64,000 nucleotides of DNA from Paenibacillus borealis (GCF_000758665.1 NZ_CP009285.1:1240001-1304000); one strand, 5' to 3'; counted from the stretch's first letter, positions 17,619 to 27,004 are shown. Notes: generated by a model not told the origin, from the sequence alone. Made by a program: numbers and translations.

Positions 17619-17702
17619 CGACAAAGGCAAACCTAATCGAAAGATAGGGACGCAAAGCTATAGGGCCTTCGAAAGAGTGGCAGCCTGGCTACCGAAAGGA
17701 AG
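17619..17702 (+). promoter_or_regulatory. Cyclic-di-GMP-I (GEMM) riboswitch
   Basis: The aptamer landmarks are present in the right order: GGCAAACC (17626-17633), a stem capped by a GAAA tetraloop (17639-17642), GGGACGCAAAGC (17647-17658), then GGCC and the 3' half TGGCAGCCTGGCTACC (678-693 of this kilobase, i.e. 17678-17693). The ribosome site AAGGAAG (17696-17702) follows at once, so translational control is likely. CTTCC at 17610-17614 could pair with GGAAG at 17698-17702 as an alternative fold. Whether c-di-GMP turns the gene on or off cannot be read from this. Confidence 0.88.
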
Positions 17703-17709
17703 ATGGATT

Positions 17710-20172
17710 TTGAAAACTTACCGTAAGTCTCGTTTGCTGTGCACCGTGCTGTCTCTGGCCCTTTTGTTGACTGCAGTCCCTCTGGGACTCGGCGGCATGC
17801 CTTCAACCGTAGAAGCGGCATCTAGTTCCAAAGCACCCGTTAATCCGGAGGCTTCAACCGAAGCTGTCAGATTGCTGAACGATCTGTATTCCATCACAGG
17901 AAAAGGCATTATCACAGGACAACATGACTATCTGGAAAGTCCGGACGAATTCAGCAACAAGCTGAAGGGAACCAGCGGACAATATGCTGCTCTTCACGGC
18001 TATGAGCTGGGTGTAATCAGCGGCCAATCGGAGAGCACAGCAGCGGCGCAGCGCAGAAATGTTGTGAACAGCGCAATCAACTGGTATAAGGGCGGCGGCA
18101 TTGTAGCCATGACTTTTCATGAGAATCTGCCCGGCACCGCATACCTCTGGTCCAATGTTCAGAAACCGCTGAGCCAGGCGGAATTCAATAAATATATCAC
18201 TCCCGGTACAACACAGTACACTGCATTAATTGCAGATCTGGACAAAGTGGCAGTTTCACTTAAAAGTCTGCGGGATGCTGGTGTTCCCGTACTCTGGAGA
18301 CCTTACCATGAAATGAACGGTGACTGGTTCTGGTGGGGGAAGAAAAATAACTTTGCTCAGCTTTGGAATATTATGTATGACCGTTTCGTGAACGTTCATA
18401 AATTAAACAACCTGCTGTGGGTATGGAATCCTAATGCACCGAATGCCTGGTCCGATCCTTATGAGCTGACCTATCCGGGAGCCGACAAGGTGGATGTACT
18501 GGCAGCAGATATATATGAGAATGATTATATGAATAAATACCACGACAGCCTGCTCAGCCTTGCGAATGGCAAACCGATTGCCATTGGCGAGAATGGACAA
18601 ATGCCGAGTACGGCAAAGTTGCAGCTCTCCCAGAAAAATTGGGTATATATGATGAGCTGGGGAAAAATGCTGTACGAAACCAACACAGATGCTACCATCA
18701 AAAGCTTCATGAGCGACAGCTACACTTTGACCCGCGATGATTATAAAGCAGGCGCATTTGCGGCTGCAACACCGACACCAACGCCGAAACCAACGGCAAC
18801 GCCGACGCCGGTACCAACGGCAACGCCAACGCCGGTACCAACGGCAACGCCAACACCGGTACCAACGGCAACGTCAACGCCGGTACCAACGGCAACGCCG
18901 ACACCGGTACCAACAGCAACGCCAACGCCGGTACCAACAGCAACGCCAACGCCGGTACCAATAGCTACGCCGATTCCGGTACCTGACTCCAATGACTCTG
19001 TGTCGGCCCCCTTACAGAATGGTCTTCAAGGGGAGTACTACAAGAACATGACGCTGTCAGGGACTCCGGTTCTGGTCCGGAATGATGCGCTGCTGAATTT
19101 TAACTGGCGGCAGGCAGCACCGGATGCCACGCTTGGCGTGGATAACTTCTCCATCCGCTGGACCGGACAGATCAAACCGTCTTTCAGTGAAACCTATCAA
19201 ATTATCACTACTTCTGATGATGGTATCCGTGTCTATATTAACGGCACTGCTGTAATTGACAGCTGGACCAAACAGAGCGGTACCGAGCGTACAGGAAGCA
19301 TAACCCTGCAAGCAGGTCAGCTGTATGATATCAAAGTTGAGTATTACGAGAATGCCGGCGATGCCAATATCCGTCTGATGTGGCAGAGCCCAAGCCAGGC
19401 CAAAGCAACTGTTCCTACAAGCGCGTTATTCGTGAACACGGCTGCTTCGTCAGCCAGCAAGGCAGCTTTGGCTGCTCCGGCTGTGACTGCAACACCAGCA
19501 CCAACAGCAACGCCATTACCAGTATCAACACCAACAGCAACACCGGTGCCAACAGCAACACCGGTGCCAACAGCACCGACACCGGCACCAACGCCGGTGC
19601 CAACACCGGCGCCAACACCGACACCAACGCCAGTGCCAACAGCAACACCAACGCCGGTGCCAACAGCAACTCCAACTGCTGCACCGACAGCAGCTCCAGC
19701 GCCGGCTGCCGCACCGGAGAATCTTACGGCTCCGGCGGCGAACGGGCTGGTTGGGGAATATTTCAATAATATGACGTTGTCCGGTGCTCCGGCAGTGGTA
19801 CGTACCGATGCCGTGCTTGACTTCAACTGGCGTCAGGGCACGCCGGATGCCGCAATCGGCATTGACTTCTTCTCTGTCCGCTGGAGCGGTAAGATCAAGC
19901 CGTTATACACTGAGACTTATCAGATTTATACAACTTCAGATGACGGCATCCGCGTACGCATTAATGGTGAGCTTGTAATTGACAGCTGGATGAAGCAGAG
20001 CGGGACCGAACGTACAGGAAGCATAAGCCTGGAAGCAGGTCAGCTATATGATATTCAAGTCGAATATTACGAGAATCAGGGAGATGCCAGAGCGCGCCTG
20101 ATGTGGGAGAGCCCAAGCCAGGTCAAGGCAACAGTTCCCTCGAGCGCATTGTTTCTTCCTTCCGCTTCCTAA
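17710..20172 (+). CDS. Secreted GH26 (beta-mannanase-type) protein with two PA14 domains
   Basis: 820 residues from a TTG start at 17710. This start is chosen because AAGGAAG lies just upstream and because it gives an N-terminus (MKTYRK) that matches the downstream paralog (MNTYRK), also TTG-started. Signal peptide to about residue 38. GH26 domain about 45-350, with the acid/base Glu in YHEMNG (about residue 201) and the nucleophile Glu in IGENG (about 294). Then a Thr/Pro linker (354-425), PA14 domain (437-574), second linker (594-671) and second PA14 (678-817). GH26 enzymes mostly cut beta-1,4-mannan; the PA14 parts probably bind glycan. The c-di-GMP riboswitch upstream links it to the biofilm state. 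Confidence 0.88.
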   Translation: MKTYRKSRLLCTVLSLALLLTAVPLGLGGMPSTVEAASSSKAPVNPEASTEAVRLLNDLYSITGKGIITGQHDYLESPDEFSNKLKGTSGQYAALHGYELGVISGQSESTAAAQRRNVVNSAINWYKGGGIVAMTFHENLPGTAYLWSNVQKPLSQAEFNKYITPGTTQYTALIADLDKVAVSLKSLRDAGVPVLWRPYHEMNGDWFWWGKKNNFAQLWNIMYDRFVNVHKLNNLLWVWNPNAPNAWSDPYELTYPGADKVDVLAADIYENDYMNKYHDSLLSLANGKPIAIGENGQMPSTAKLQLSQKNWVYMMSWGKMLYETNTDATIKSFMSDSYTLTRDDYKAGAFAAATPTPTPKPTATPTPVPTATPTPVPTATPTPVPTATSTPVPTATPTPVPTATPTPVPTATPTPVPIATPIPVPDSNDSVSAPLQNGLQGEYYKNMTLSGTPVLVRNDALLNFNWRQAAPDATLGVDNFSIRWTGQIKPSFSETYQIITTSDDGIRVYINGTAVIDSWTKQSGTERTGSITLQAGQLYDIKVEYYENAGDANIRLMWQSPSQAKATVPTSALFVNTAASSASKAALAAPAVTATPAPTATPLPVSTPTATPVPTATPVPTAPTPAPTPVPTPAPTPTPTPVPTATPTPVPTATPTAAPTAAPAPAAAPENLTAPAANGLVGEYFNNMTLSGAPAVVRTDAVLDFNWRQGTPDAAIGIDFFSVRWSGKIKPLYTETYQIYTTSDDGIRVRINGELVIDSWMKQSGTERTGSISLEAGQLYDIQVEYYENQGDARARLMWESPSQVKATVPSSALFLPSAS
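18803..18970 (+). repeat. 24-bp in-frame tandem repeat (TPVPTATP linker)
   Basis: About seven units of a 24-base repeat encoding TPVPTATP join the GH26 domain to the first PA14 domain. Units are nearly identical at the DNA level, with the shared core CCGGTACCAACGGCAACG, so length changes by slippage or recombination are likely. The second linker (19490-19720) has a looser version of the same repeat. Confidence 0.9.
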
Positions 20173-20259
20173 GGTCATACCCCCGCAGCTGCATTCATTA
20201 TTGGCGCTGATACTGGTTAAGACGTTACAATTCTAATCTTATAAAGTCCAATCTTAATG

Positions 20260-20369
20260 GCCCTGCTTATCAGCAGGGCTACTAAGCTATAGACCATCCG
20301 GGTATATTCATTGCAGCCGCTTAATAGAGGGCTGCATGCCTGCACGCCTAAGGCGGCAGTGAAACCCGG
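20260..20369 (+). promoter_or_regulatory. Structured leader of the second GH26 gene (candidate regulatory RNA)
   Basis: A hairpin GCCCTGCT/AGCAGGGC (20260-20279) is followed by what folds as a three-way junction: CCGGGT/ACCCGG (20298-20303 with 20364-20369) encloses GCAGCC/GGCTGC (20313-20318, 20330-20335) and CTGC-GCC/GGC-GCAG (20340-20348, 20352-20359). The ribosome site GAAAGGAG starts at 20371, immediately after the closing stem. It lacks the GEMM sequence landmarks, so it is not an obvious second c-di-GMP-I aptamer. Confidence 0.5.
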
Positions 20370-20384
20370 GGAAAGGAGATTATA

Positions 20385-21899
20385 TTGAACACTTACCGAA
20401 AGTACAGGCTATATACAACAATTATTCCGATCATCCTTATCCTTTCACTTCTGCCATGGGGGGAGGCGCGCAGTCTTCCTGTAGCGCGTACCGTCAACAC
20501 TCCTGCCGCTCCCGTCAAACCCGTGAATCCCTCCGCTTCCAAGGAAGCTGCCGCACTGTTAAGTTATCTTGCCGATCTCAGCGGCAAAGGTATGATCTCC
20601 GGCCAGCATGATTATCTGGAGAGTCCTGATGAATTCAATAATAAGCTCAAAAATGCAAGCGGACAGTATGCCGTTCTGCACGGCTACGAACTGGGAGCTA
20701 TCAATAACCAGTCCAAGGAGACCATTGCCAAGCAGCGCCAGGCTGTCGTAAACAGTGCTATTAAGTGGCACAAGGGCGGAGGCATTGTAGCAATGACCTT
20801 CCACCAGAATCTGCCGGGGACCTCGCCGGAATGGAATAATGTGAAAATGAACCTGAGCCAGGCCAAATTCGACGCCTACGTCACTCCCGGAACACCCCAG
20901 TACAAAGCCCTGATTGCAGAGCTGGATGAGGTTGCCGGATATTTGGGTGAGCTGCGGGATGCAGGGGTGCCGGTCCTATGGCGGCCGTATCATGAAATGA
21001 ACGGCAACTGGTTCTGGTGGGGACAGAAGGATAACTTCGCCAAGCTGTGGGACATTGTGTACGAGCGTATGGTCAATACGCATAAACTCAATAATCTGCT
21101 GTGGGTATGGAATCCGAATGCACCGAATGAATGGGCAGAGGCTTACAGCAATTATTATCCGGGTGCCGCTAAGGTAGATATCCTGGCAGCCGATATTTAT
21201 AACAATGATTTTAAGCAATCGTATTACGAGAACCTGCTGAAGCTGGCCGACGGCAAACCTATCGGCATCGGCGAGAGCGGAGAGCTTCCAGACCCTGTCA
21301 TATTGTCTCAAACCCAGAGTAAATGGGTATATACGATGACATGGGGGAAAATGCTGCTCGAAAATAATAATCTCCAGAAAATTCAAAGTTTCATGAGCAA
21401 TAAGTACACCGTATCAAGGGATGATTACAAGCTGGCTCTGGGCGCTCAGATGAATGCACTCGCTGCGGCGTCGCGTAACGGCCTCCAGGGACAGTATTTC
21501 GGCAATGCGGAGCTGTCCGGCAAACCGCTGCTTACGCGCAATGATAACAAGATTGACTTCAACTGGCATGGAGACTCACCGGCACCGGGAATCGGCAAGG
21601 ACTCTTTTTCCGTACGATGGACCGGTAAGATTAAGCCAGTCTACAGCGAAAAGTATACTTTTACAGCCTCTTCGGATGACGGTATCCGTGTGTGGATTGG
21701 CGGCAAGCTGGTCATTGACAGCTGGAAGAAGCAAAGCGGTGTCAGCCGGGAAGGAAGTATAACTCTCACAGCCGCAACAGCCTACGATATTAAAGTGGAG
21801 TATTATGAGAATCACGGTGATGCAAGCGTCCGTTTGATGTGGAAGAGCCCACGCCAGAAACAGACGGTGATTCCCCAGAACGCGCTGACTCTTCCTTGA
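20385..21899 (+). CDS. Secreted GH26 (beta-mannanase-type) protein with one PA14 domain
   Basis: 504 residues, TTG start at 20385 after GAAAGGAG. Paralog of the preceding protein through both the GH26 and PA14 parts. Signal peptide to about residue 30; GH26 about 45-350 with the acid/base Glu in YHEMNG (about residue 204) and the nucleophile in IGESG (about 297); PA14 about 365-500 joined without the long Thr/Pro linker. Secreted and likely acting on the same kind of polymer. Side-by-side duplication with different leaders suggests separate regulation of two enzymes for one substrate, possibly the cell's own exopolysaccharide. No riboswitch motif recognised upstream, but the leader is structured. 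Confidence 0.87.
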   Translation: MNTYRKYRLYTTIIPIILILSLLPWGEARSLPVARTVNTPAAPVKPVNPSASKEAAALLSYLADLSGKGMISGQHDYLESPDEFNNKLKNASGQYAVLHGYELGAINNQSKETIAKQRQAVVNSAIKWHKGGGIVAMTFHQNLPGTSPEWNNVKMNLSQAKFDAYVTPGTPQYKALIAELDEVAGYLGELRDAGVPVLWRPYHEMNGNWFWWGQKDNFAKLWDIVYERMVNTHKLNNLLWVWNPNAPNEWAEAYSNYYPGAAKVDILAADIYNNDFKQSYYENLLKLADGKPIGIGESGELPDPVILSQTQSKWVYTMTWGKMLLENNNLQKIQSFMSNKYTVSRDDYKLALGAQMNALAAASRNGLQGQYFGNAELSGKPLLTRNDNKIDFNWHGDSPAPGIGKDSFSVRWTGKIKPVYSEKYTFTASSDDGIRVWIGGKLVIDSWKKQSGVSREGSITLTAATAYDIKVEYYENHGDASVRLMWKSPRQKQTVIPQNALTLP

Positions 21900-21981
21900 G
21901 GAATGAAGCTGGTCAATACGAATGAAGCTCTACGCAAACCGGTACATTACAGCGACCCCGGAAGAAAGCGAGGACAAGGGA

Positions 21982-24666
21982 ATGAGGACTAGACTCAAGA
22001 AAAAAAGAAAACAACCCATTTATCTACTACTAAAATTTGCAGCATTGATCATCTTGTTTCTGTTGTCCGTCTCTGTCTTCGGAGATAATGGGACAAATAG
22101 CGGCGAGGTGGAAGTCGATATGTCGGAATTATCTGCGGCTAAGGATGCGGGCCCCGCAGTTCCGGAGGGGACTGTGCTATGGAAGCTTGGCCAGCATGAC
22201 GGTTCAGCTGCAGAGTTCGCAGCAGCCGGATCAAACGGGGCCAAAGGGGTATTCAGCATTGCTTCATCCACAGTGAAGGCAGCTGAGCTTCAGACTATCC
22301 CATCCGGGCTGCACGGCGAGACCAATCCTGAACTGCGGATTACGTACAAGCTGGATAAGATCCCGGTTAACGGGGTCTTATTTCGCGTCAGCATCCTTGA
22401 TGCCTACAAATCCGTCCCGCAGATGAGTGTGTTCTCCAACCGGCAGCTGTCCGGGATTATTCAGATTGCCGGTGTGGATGGTACGGACAGTAAATACGAT
22501 TTCCGCAAAACCTATGAGCTATACATTCCCAAAGAACAGCTCATCAGCGGAACCAACGAGCTGACGCTGCGGGCAGCGCGCGGGATCTACTCTTCTGCTG
22601 CGGAGGATAAGTACAACTGGTGGACATGGGATGACCTTAGTCTGGAAGCACTGAAGACTCCGGTCAAGGAGCCGATTCACGGCAGCTATACGCTGACCGG
22701 AACCATGGTCAACAACAAACAGTTTTATTTCGACAAAGGTGCAGTTACGCATCTGCCTTATATTATGAAGTGGCTCGGCATAGCCTACAGCGGCAACATC
22801 ATGCGGACCAGCTGTGCCAGTGATGTGGGCAGATCCTGCGAGAATATGGGCGATTACTATGAGGTCCTGAAGGATTATAATATGCAGGCTGTTGCGCTCT
22901 ACCTGTACACGGGCGATATCAAGCTCAAGGAAGACGGTTCACTGCCGGATGATGCGGAGAAGAAGCTGACTGATTATTTCGAGCAGTATAGCCCGTATTT
23001 CCAGTACTATGAGGTGGATAATGAGCCCGGATTGTTCAACCGTTCCAAAGCGGTCAATCTGGCAATAGCCGACTGGCTGAACAAGAAGGGTAAGACGATC
23101 GCACCGCATCTGCAGACGGTTGCCCCGGGCTGGGCATACTGGCCGGGCTACAGCGAAGACTCCTGCGGCAACCAGAAGGGGACGGTCAAGCAATGCGGCG
23201 ATCCGGACGGCTGGGAACGTGACCCGGAGCAGCGCAATGAGCTGGAGGAAGTAACGGATTTGACCAATGGGCATTCCTATGGGGAATCCTACATTTTCAG
23301 CAACGGAGGCAGCTTTACAGAGAACCTGAAGACCTTCGGTGGAGCGGTTGACGGCCTCAGCAAAAAAATGCTCACCACAGAATTCGGCACCTCGGATACC
23401 CATGTGGATGCTTATCAATACGGCGCATCCGAGCGGACTGCGGCTGTGTTCGACCGGATTATGCGGGGGCATATCGGATATGCCGATATGTTTGTGCAGC
23501 ATGCCGCTTTCTTCAAAAACTTCAGTCTGTTCAAGTACGGCTTCAACCTGGAGGAGCATGATCCGGGAGCTACGGAGATTTATTATACCAAAGAAGGTGA
23601 AGACTCACGCGTCAGTATTATGCGCCGGCTGGATCTGGCTTATGCCACGCACGGGACACCGCTGAGCTACCAGATTACTAACAAAGACGATTTGGCTGAT
23701 AAGCTGGTGTACGTGCGGGCGGTAGATACTTCAACCCTTGAGCCGCTGGCAGGCAGCGGAGCCACCTCCAACAAGCTGCTGGTGAACTTCGTCAATTTCG
23801 AAGAAACCGAGCAGACGGTTAAAGTGAAGGTGACCATGCCGGAGAAGACAGTATACGAAGGTGAACGGTTTGGCAGCGGGGATACTTATGATGAGGCGCG
23901 CAGCTATATATCGGGCAGAAATGCCTTACCTGTGCTGGAATTCACCGAAACGCTGGCTCCGGGTGAGGCGGTGCAGTATATTCTGCAGCCTTCTTCCGAA
24001 GTGGCGGATGTGGCGCCGCAAGGCTTCAAGGCTGCGGCAGTCAAAGGACTGTCGATGCATCTCAGCTGGCTGGAGGCTCCCGGGGCAAGCTATGAAGTGC
24101 TCCGGGCCGACGGCCCCAGCGGAGATTTGAAGGTTATTGCTACCGGTGTGCAGAGTACAGAGTACACCGACAGGAAACTGCAGGAGGGCACGCTCTATAC
24201 TTATGCTGTAAGAGTGTCAGGCTCTGGCGTTATGTCAGAGAAGACGCAGATTACGGCCACCGAACTCGTCCCGCTGGACCGGACCGGCTGGAAGGTCACG
24301 TCCAACGTGAATACGGCAGCCTCGAAACCGGAGAGTGCCATTGATGGAGACCGGCGCACACGCTGGGATACCGGCAAGCACCAGGCATCAGGGGAATACT
24401 TCCAGATTGATCTGGGTGCAGTACATGCAGTAGAAGCCATTGATCTTGATTATACGTTATCGTCATATGACTATCCGCGGGGATATACCGTCCAGGTATC
24501 GGATGATGCCAAGAGCTGGAGACAGGTAGCATCCGGCAAAGGGAAGCTGGAGATGACCAAGATTGCCTTTTCACCGGTCAAAACCCGCTATATCCGCATT
24601 CTGCAGACAGGCTCCGGAGGCAACTATTGGTCGATTCAGGAGCTGCAGGTGTATTCAAGAGAATAA
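21982..24666 (+). CDS. Membrane-anchored clan-A glycoside hydrolase-like protein with FN3 and F5/8C domains
   Basis: 894 residues. A basic N-terminus and one membrane helix (about residues 12-33) suggest anchoring rather than a cleaved signal. The middle looks like a TIM-barrel glycosidase of clan GH-A (GH5/GH39-like): YEVDNEPGLFNR places a candidate acid/base Glu at about residue 348, and MLTTEFGTSDTH a candidate nucleophile at about 467. A fibronectin type III-like domain follows (about 677-763) and a discoidin/F5-8C (CBM32-like) domain closes it (about 770-894). Start ATG 21982 has GAGG 9 bases upstream; an in-frame ATG 60 bases earlier is weaker. The exact GH family is uncertain. Last gene of the polysaccharide locus, ending in a terminator. 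Confidence 0.75.
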   Translation: MRTRLKKKRKQPIYLLLKFAALIILFLLSVSVFGDNGTNSGEVEVDMSELSAAKDAGPAVPEGTVLWKLGQHDGSAAEFAAAGSNGAKGVFSIASSTVKAAELQTIPSGLHGETNPELRITYKLDKIPVNGVLFRVSILDAYKSVPQMSVFSNRQLSGIIQIAGVDGTDSKYDFRKTYELYIPKEQLISGTNELTLRAARGIYSSAAEDKYNWWTWDDLSLEALKTPVKEPIHGSYTLTGTMVNNKQFYFDKGAVTHLPYIMKWLGIAYSGNIMRTSCASDVGRSCENMGDYYEVLKDYNMQAVALYLYTGDIKLKEDGSLPDDAEKKLTDYFEQYSPYFQYYEVDNEPGLFNRSKAVNLAIADWLNKKGKTIAPHLQTVAPGWAYWPGYSEDSCGNQKGTVKQCGDPDGWERDPEQRNELEEVTDLTNGHSYGESYIFSNGGSFTENLKTFGGAVDGLSKKMLTTEFGTSDTHVDAYQYGASERTAAVFDRIMRGHIGYADMFVQHAAFFKNFSLFKYGFNLEEHDPGATEIYYTKEGEDSRVSIMRRLDLAYATHGTPLSYQITNKDDLADKLVYVRAVDTSTLEPLAGSGATSNKLLVNFVNFEETEQTVKVKVTMPEKTVYEGERFGSGDTYDEARSYISGRNALPVLEFTETLAPGEAVQYILQPSSEVADVAPQGFKAAAVKGLSMHLSWLEAPGASYEVLRADGPSGDLKVIATGVQSTEYTDRKLQEGTLYTYAVRVSGSGVMSEKTQITATELVPLDRTGWKVTSNVNTAASKPESAIDGDRRTRWDTGKHQASGEYFQIDLGAVHAVEAIDLDYTLSSYDYPRGYTVQVSDDAKSWRQVASGKGKLEMTKIAFSPVKTRYIRILQTGSGGNYWSIQELQVYSRE

Positions 24667-24679
24667 AGGACGGCATAAT

Positions 24680-24717
24680 AACCTCCGTGGATTTCAGAAC
24701 CCACCGGGGTTTTTTGC
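24680..24717 (+). terminator. Rho-independent terminator of the polysaccharide locus
   Basis: ACCTCCGTGG pairs with CCCACCGGGGT across a short loop, followed by TTTTTT. It separates the polysaccharide genes from the antiporter gene. Confidence 0.85.
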
Positions 24718-24753
24718 TGCGGAGTAAATATGGGAAAGGAGTGAACCGGACCG

Positions 24754-26232
24754 ATGACTCATCTTGCCGATCAAATTATTCTGCTGCTGGCGGCGTTATT
24801 GCTGGTAGGCGTGCTGTCCACCAAATTCTCCACCCGTTTTGGAATGCCTGCACTGGTTCTGTTTATCGCTGCCGGGATGGTGCTCAGCCATTTTATTTAT
24901 TTCAACAATGCTTCCTTAACACAGATCGCCGGAATTTTTGCGCTGGTGGTCATTCTGTTTGAGGGCGGAATGCAGACGAGCATGAAGGATATCCGTCCGA
25001 TTATGAAGCCGGCGCTGTCGCTGGCTACGGCAGGTGTACTGCTGACTACAGTAATTGTCGGTGTTTTTGCCAGATTTGTCCTAGGCGTGCCGTGGGCGGA
25101 GAGCTTCCTGTTCGGGGCGATTGTCGGTTCAACGGACGCGGCAGCAGTGTTCTCCGTACTCGGAGGCAAAAATATTGATAAACGCCTGACCTCCACACTC
25201 GAAGCAGAGTCCGGCAGCAACGATCCGATGGCGGTATTTCTCACCGTTTCCCTGATCGAATGGATACAGCATCCCGATACCGCAATCTGGAGCCTGGTAC
25301 TGTCCTTTTTCTGGGAGATGGGGATCGGTCTCCTGCTGGGGATTCTTATCGGGAAGCTGGCTACATATCTGATCAACCGGATTAATCTGGACTCTACCGG
25401 GCTGTATCCGGTGATGGCAATCGGCTTTGCTGTTCTGACCTACGGGCTCTCAGCGATGGTGCACAGCAGCGGTCTGCTTGCCGTCTATGTTATGGGGCTG
25501 GTGCTGGGGAACTCTGAGCTGATGTATCACCGTACGATTATGAATTTCAATCACGGCTTTGCCTGGATGATGCAGATCGCCATGTTCATTCTGCTCGGGC
25601 TGCTGGTCTTTCCCCAGGAGCTGGCGGACATTGCCTGGCAGGGCATATTGCTCTCTGTCATTCTGATGGTCGTGGCCAGACCTGCGGGGGTATTCATCAG
25701 TCTTCTGTTTGCCAAGTTCTCCTTCCGTGAAAAGACACTGATCTCCTGGGCCGGACTCAGGGGGGCTGTGCCCATTGTACTTGCGACCTATCCGCTGCTC
25801 GCGGGACTTCCCCAGGGCCGGCTGTTCTTCAATGTAGTATTCTTCGTAGTCCTGACCTCTGCGGTTATTCAGGGAACGACCATTTCACCGCTGGCCTCGC
25901 GGCTGAAGCTGGTCGGCCGGGAGGATGCGGGCCAGCCGTCACTGATGGAGCTCGTCGCCCTTGGCAAGACGGATTCCGAGTTCAATCATATCGGAATTGA
26001 CCGGCATATGCCGATTGCCGGGATGCAGATTGCGCAGATCGGCCTGCCGGATGATATCCTGTTCACGGCAATAATCCGCAACAAGAGCATTGTGACGCCC
26101 CATGGCAGCACGGTTATTGAACCGGGCGACACGGTGTACGTGCTCAGCCCCAAGAGCAAACGTGACGAGATGCGCGCGATCTTCCGGAGCGGGAAGGGGA
26201 AGGCAGCAGAGACGGATACCACAATGGTTTAG
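24754..26232 (+). CDS. CPA-family K+(Na+)/H+ antiporter with C-terminal TrkA-C domain
   Basis: 492 residues with about 12 membrane segments and a cytoplasmic tail. GSTDAAAVFSVLGG carries the conserved Asp of the NhaP/CPA1-type exchangers, and ESGSNDPMAVFLT the second conserved Asn-Asp. The C-terminal ~80 residues (from about 400; IAQIGLPDDILFTAIIRN, GDTVYVLSP) form a TrkA-C/RCK-C domain, as in NhaP2/CvrA-type potassium/proton antiporters, where it senses a ligand. Likely role is pH and potassium balance. AAAGGAG lies 12 bases upstream. It stands alone after a terminator and is not evidently linked to polysaccharide synthesis. Confidence 0.88.
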   Translation: MTHLADQIILLLAALLLVGVLSTKFSTRFGMPALVLFIAAGMVLSHFIYFNNASLTQIAGIFALVVILFEGGMQTSMKDIRPIMKPALSLATAGVLLTTVIVGVFARFVLGVPWAESFLFGAIVGSTDAAAVFSVLGGKNIDKRLTSTLEAESGSNDPMAVFLTVSLIEWIQHPDTAIWSLVLSFFWEMGIGLLLGILIGKLATYLINRINLDSTGLYPVMAIGFAVLTYGLSAMVHSSGLLAVYVMGLVLGNSELMYHRTIMNFNHGFAWMMQIAMFILLGLLVFPQELADIAWQGILLSVILMVVARPAGVFISLLFAKFSFREKTLISWAGLRGAVPIVLATYPLLAGLPQGRLFFNVVFFVVLTSAVIQGTTISPLASRLKLVGREDAGQPSLMELVALGKTDSEFNHIGIDRHMPIAGMQIAQIGLPDDILFTAIIRNKSIVTPHGSTVIEPGDTVYVLSPKSKRDEMRAIFRSGKGKAAETDTTMV

Positions 26233-26383
26233 TGAAGATGTGAGCTTCTCTGCCGGGTGAAGTGAATTGTGTCAATATAGCAGATTTTTACAGCATTGTG
26301 ACCGAAATAATAGGAGGTTCAGAAAGGGGAATGCTAGAATTTGCAGTAACCGAATCATAAAACAGATTGCATTAAGCCTTAAT

Positions 26384-26421
26384 TTGTGTTAAATTGTATA
26401 TAGATTTAGAATGAGTCTAAA
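26384..26421 (+). promoter_or_regulatory. dps promoter with PerR-like operator
   Basis: TTGTGT (26384-26389), a 17-base spacer and TAGAAT (26407-26412) form a promoter. The -10 box lies inside an inverted repeat TTTAGA-atgag-TCTAAA (26405-26421). The core TTAGAATGAGTCTAA resembles the PerR box TTATAATNATTATAA, and PerR controls dps/mrgA in related bacteria. Overlap of box and operator fits repression. Confidence 0.65.
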
Positions 26422-26461
26422 TACAATAACAAATAAATACACATCCCAGGAGGTTATTAGA

Positions 26462-26917
26462 ATGAGTACACACGTTAAAAGCCAAACTGAATTGCATGCT
26501 GCCCTGAACCGTCAGACAGCAAACTGGACTCTGCTAGGAGTGAAGCTGCATCACTACCACTGGTATGTCAGCGGTGCCCAATTCTTCGCACTGCATGAGA
26601 AATTTGAAGAGCTGTACAATGAAGCTGCCGGTTATGTCGATGAGCTGGCTGAACGCCTGCTCGCCATTGGCGGACAACCTGCTTCCACAATGACACAGTA
26701 CCTGGCCCTCTCCGAATTGAAGGAAGCAACCGGCGGAGAAAGCGCGAAGGAAATGGTAGCGCAGCTGGTGAAGGACTTCGCTGCTGTAGCAGAAGAACTG
26801 AAGCAGGCTATCTCAGCTGCAGAGGAGCTTAGCGACCAGCCTACAGCTGATCTGCTGATCGGTATCAGAACAAGTGTAGAGAAATCGGCCTGGATGCTGA
26901 ACGCTTACCTGGCTTAA
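26462..26917 (+). CDS. dps: Dps/ferritin-like DNA-protection protein
   Basis: 151 residues, the usual size for Dps, a dodecamer that oxidises and stores iron and shields DNA in oxidative stress. The ferroxidase-site motifs are visible: NWTLLGVKLHHYHWYVSG with the metal-binding His, then FFALHEKFEELYNEAAGYVDELAERLLAIGG. ATG 26462 follows CCAGGAGG; an upstream in-frame ATG at 26411 lies within the putative operator and is unlikely. Single-gene unit with its own promoter and a terminator at 26938-26974. A PerR-like box overlaps the promoter, so peroxide induction is expected. Confidence 0.95.
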   Translation: MSTHVKSQTELHAALNRQTANWTLLGVKLHHYHWYVSGAQFFALHEKFEELYNEAAGYVDELAERLLAIGGQPASTMTQYLALSELKEATGGESAKEMVAQLVKDFAAVAEELKQAISAAEELSDQPTADLLIGIRTSVEKSAWMLNAYLA

Positions 26918-26937
26918 TTGTAACCATAGTATACAAG

Positions 26938-26976
26938 AAGAGCGCCTGTGGGTTATCCGCACAGGCGCTCTTTGCA
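26938..26976. terminator. Bidirectional terminator between dps and the AIM24 gene
   Basis: AAGAGCGCCTGTG pairs with CACAGGCGCTCTT around a short loop, with T on the + side and A on the other side. It serves the convergent genes on both strands. Confidence 0.9.
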
Positions 26977-27004
26977 GTTGGATGGAAGGTTATCCCTGCA
27001 TTGA

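Noticed and set aside
18741..18992. Gly/Val-rich and Arg/Gln-rich frames over the linker repeat
   Set aside because: Alternative readings of the 24-bp repeat that encodes the TPVPTATP linker in the real frame.
20260..20384. Second c-di-GMP-I aptamer before the other GH26 gene
   Set aside because: None of the GEMM sequence landmarks is present; kept only as an unnamed structured leader.
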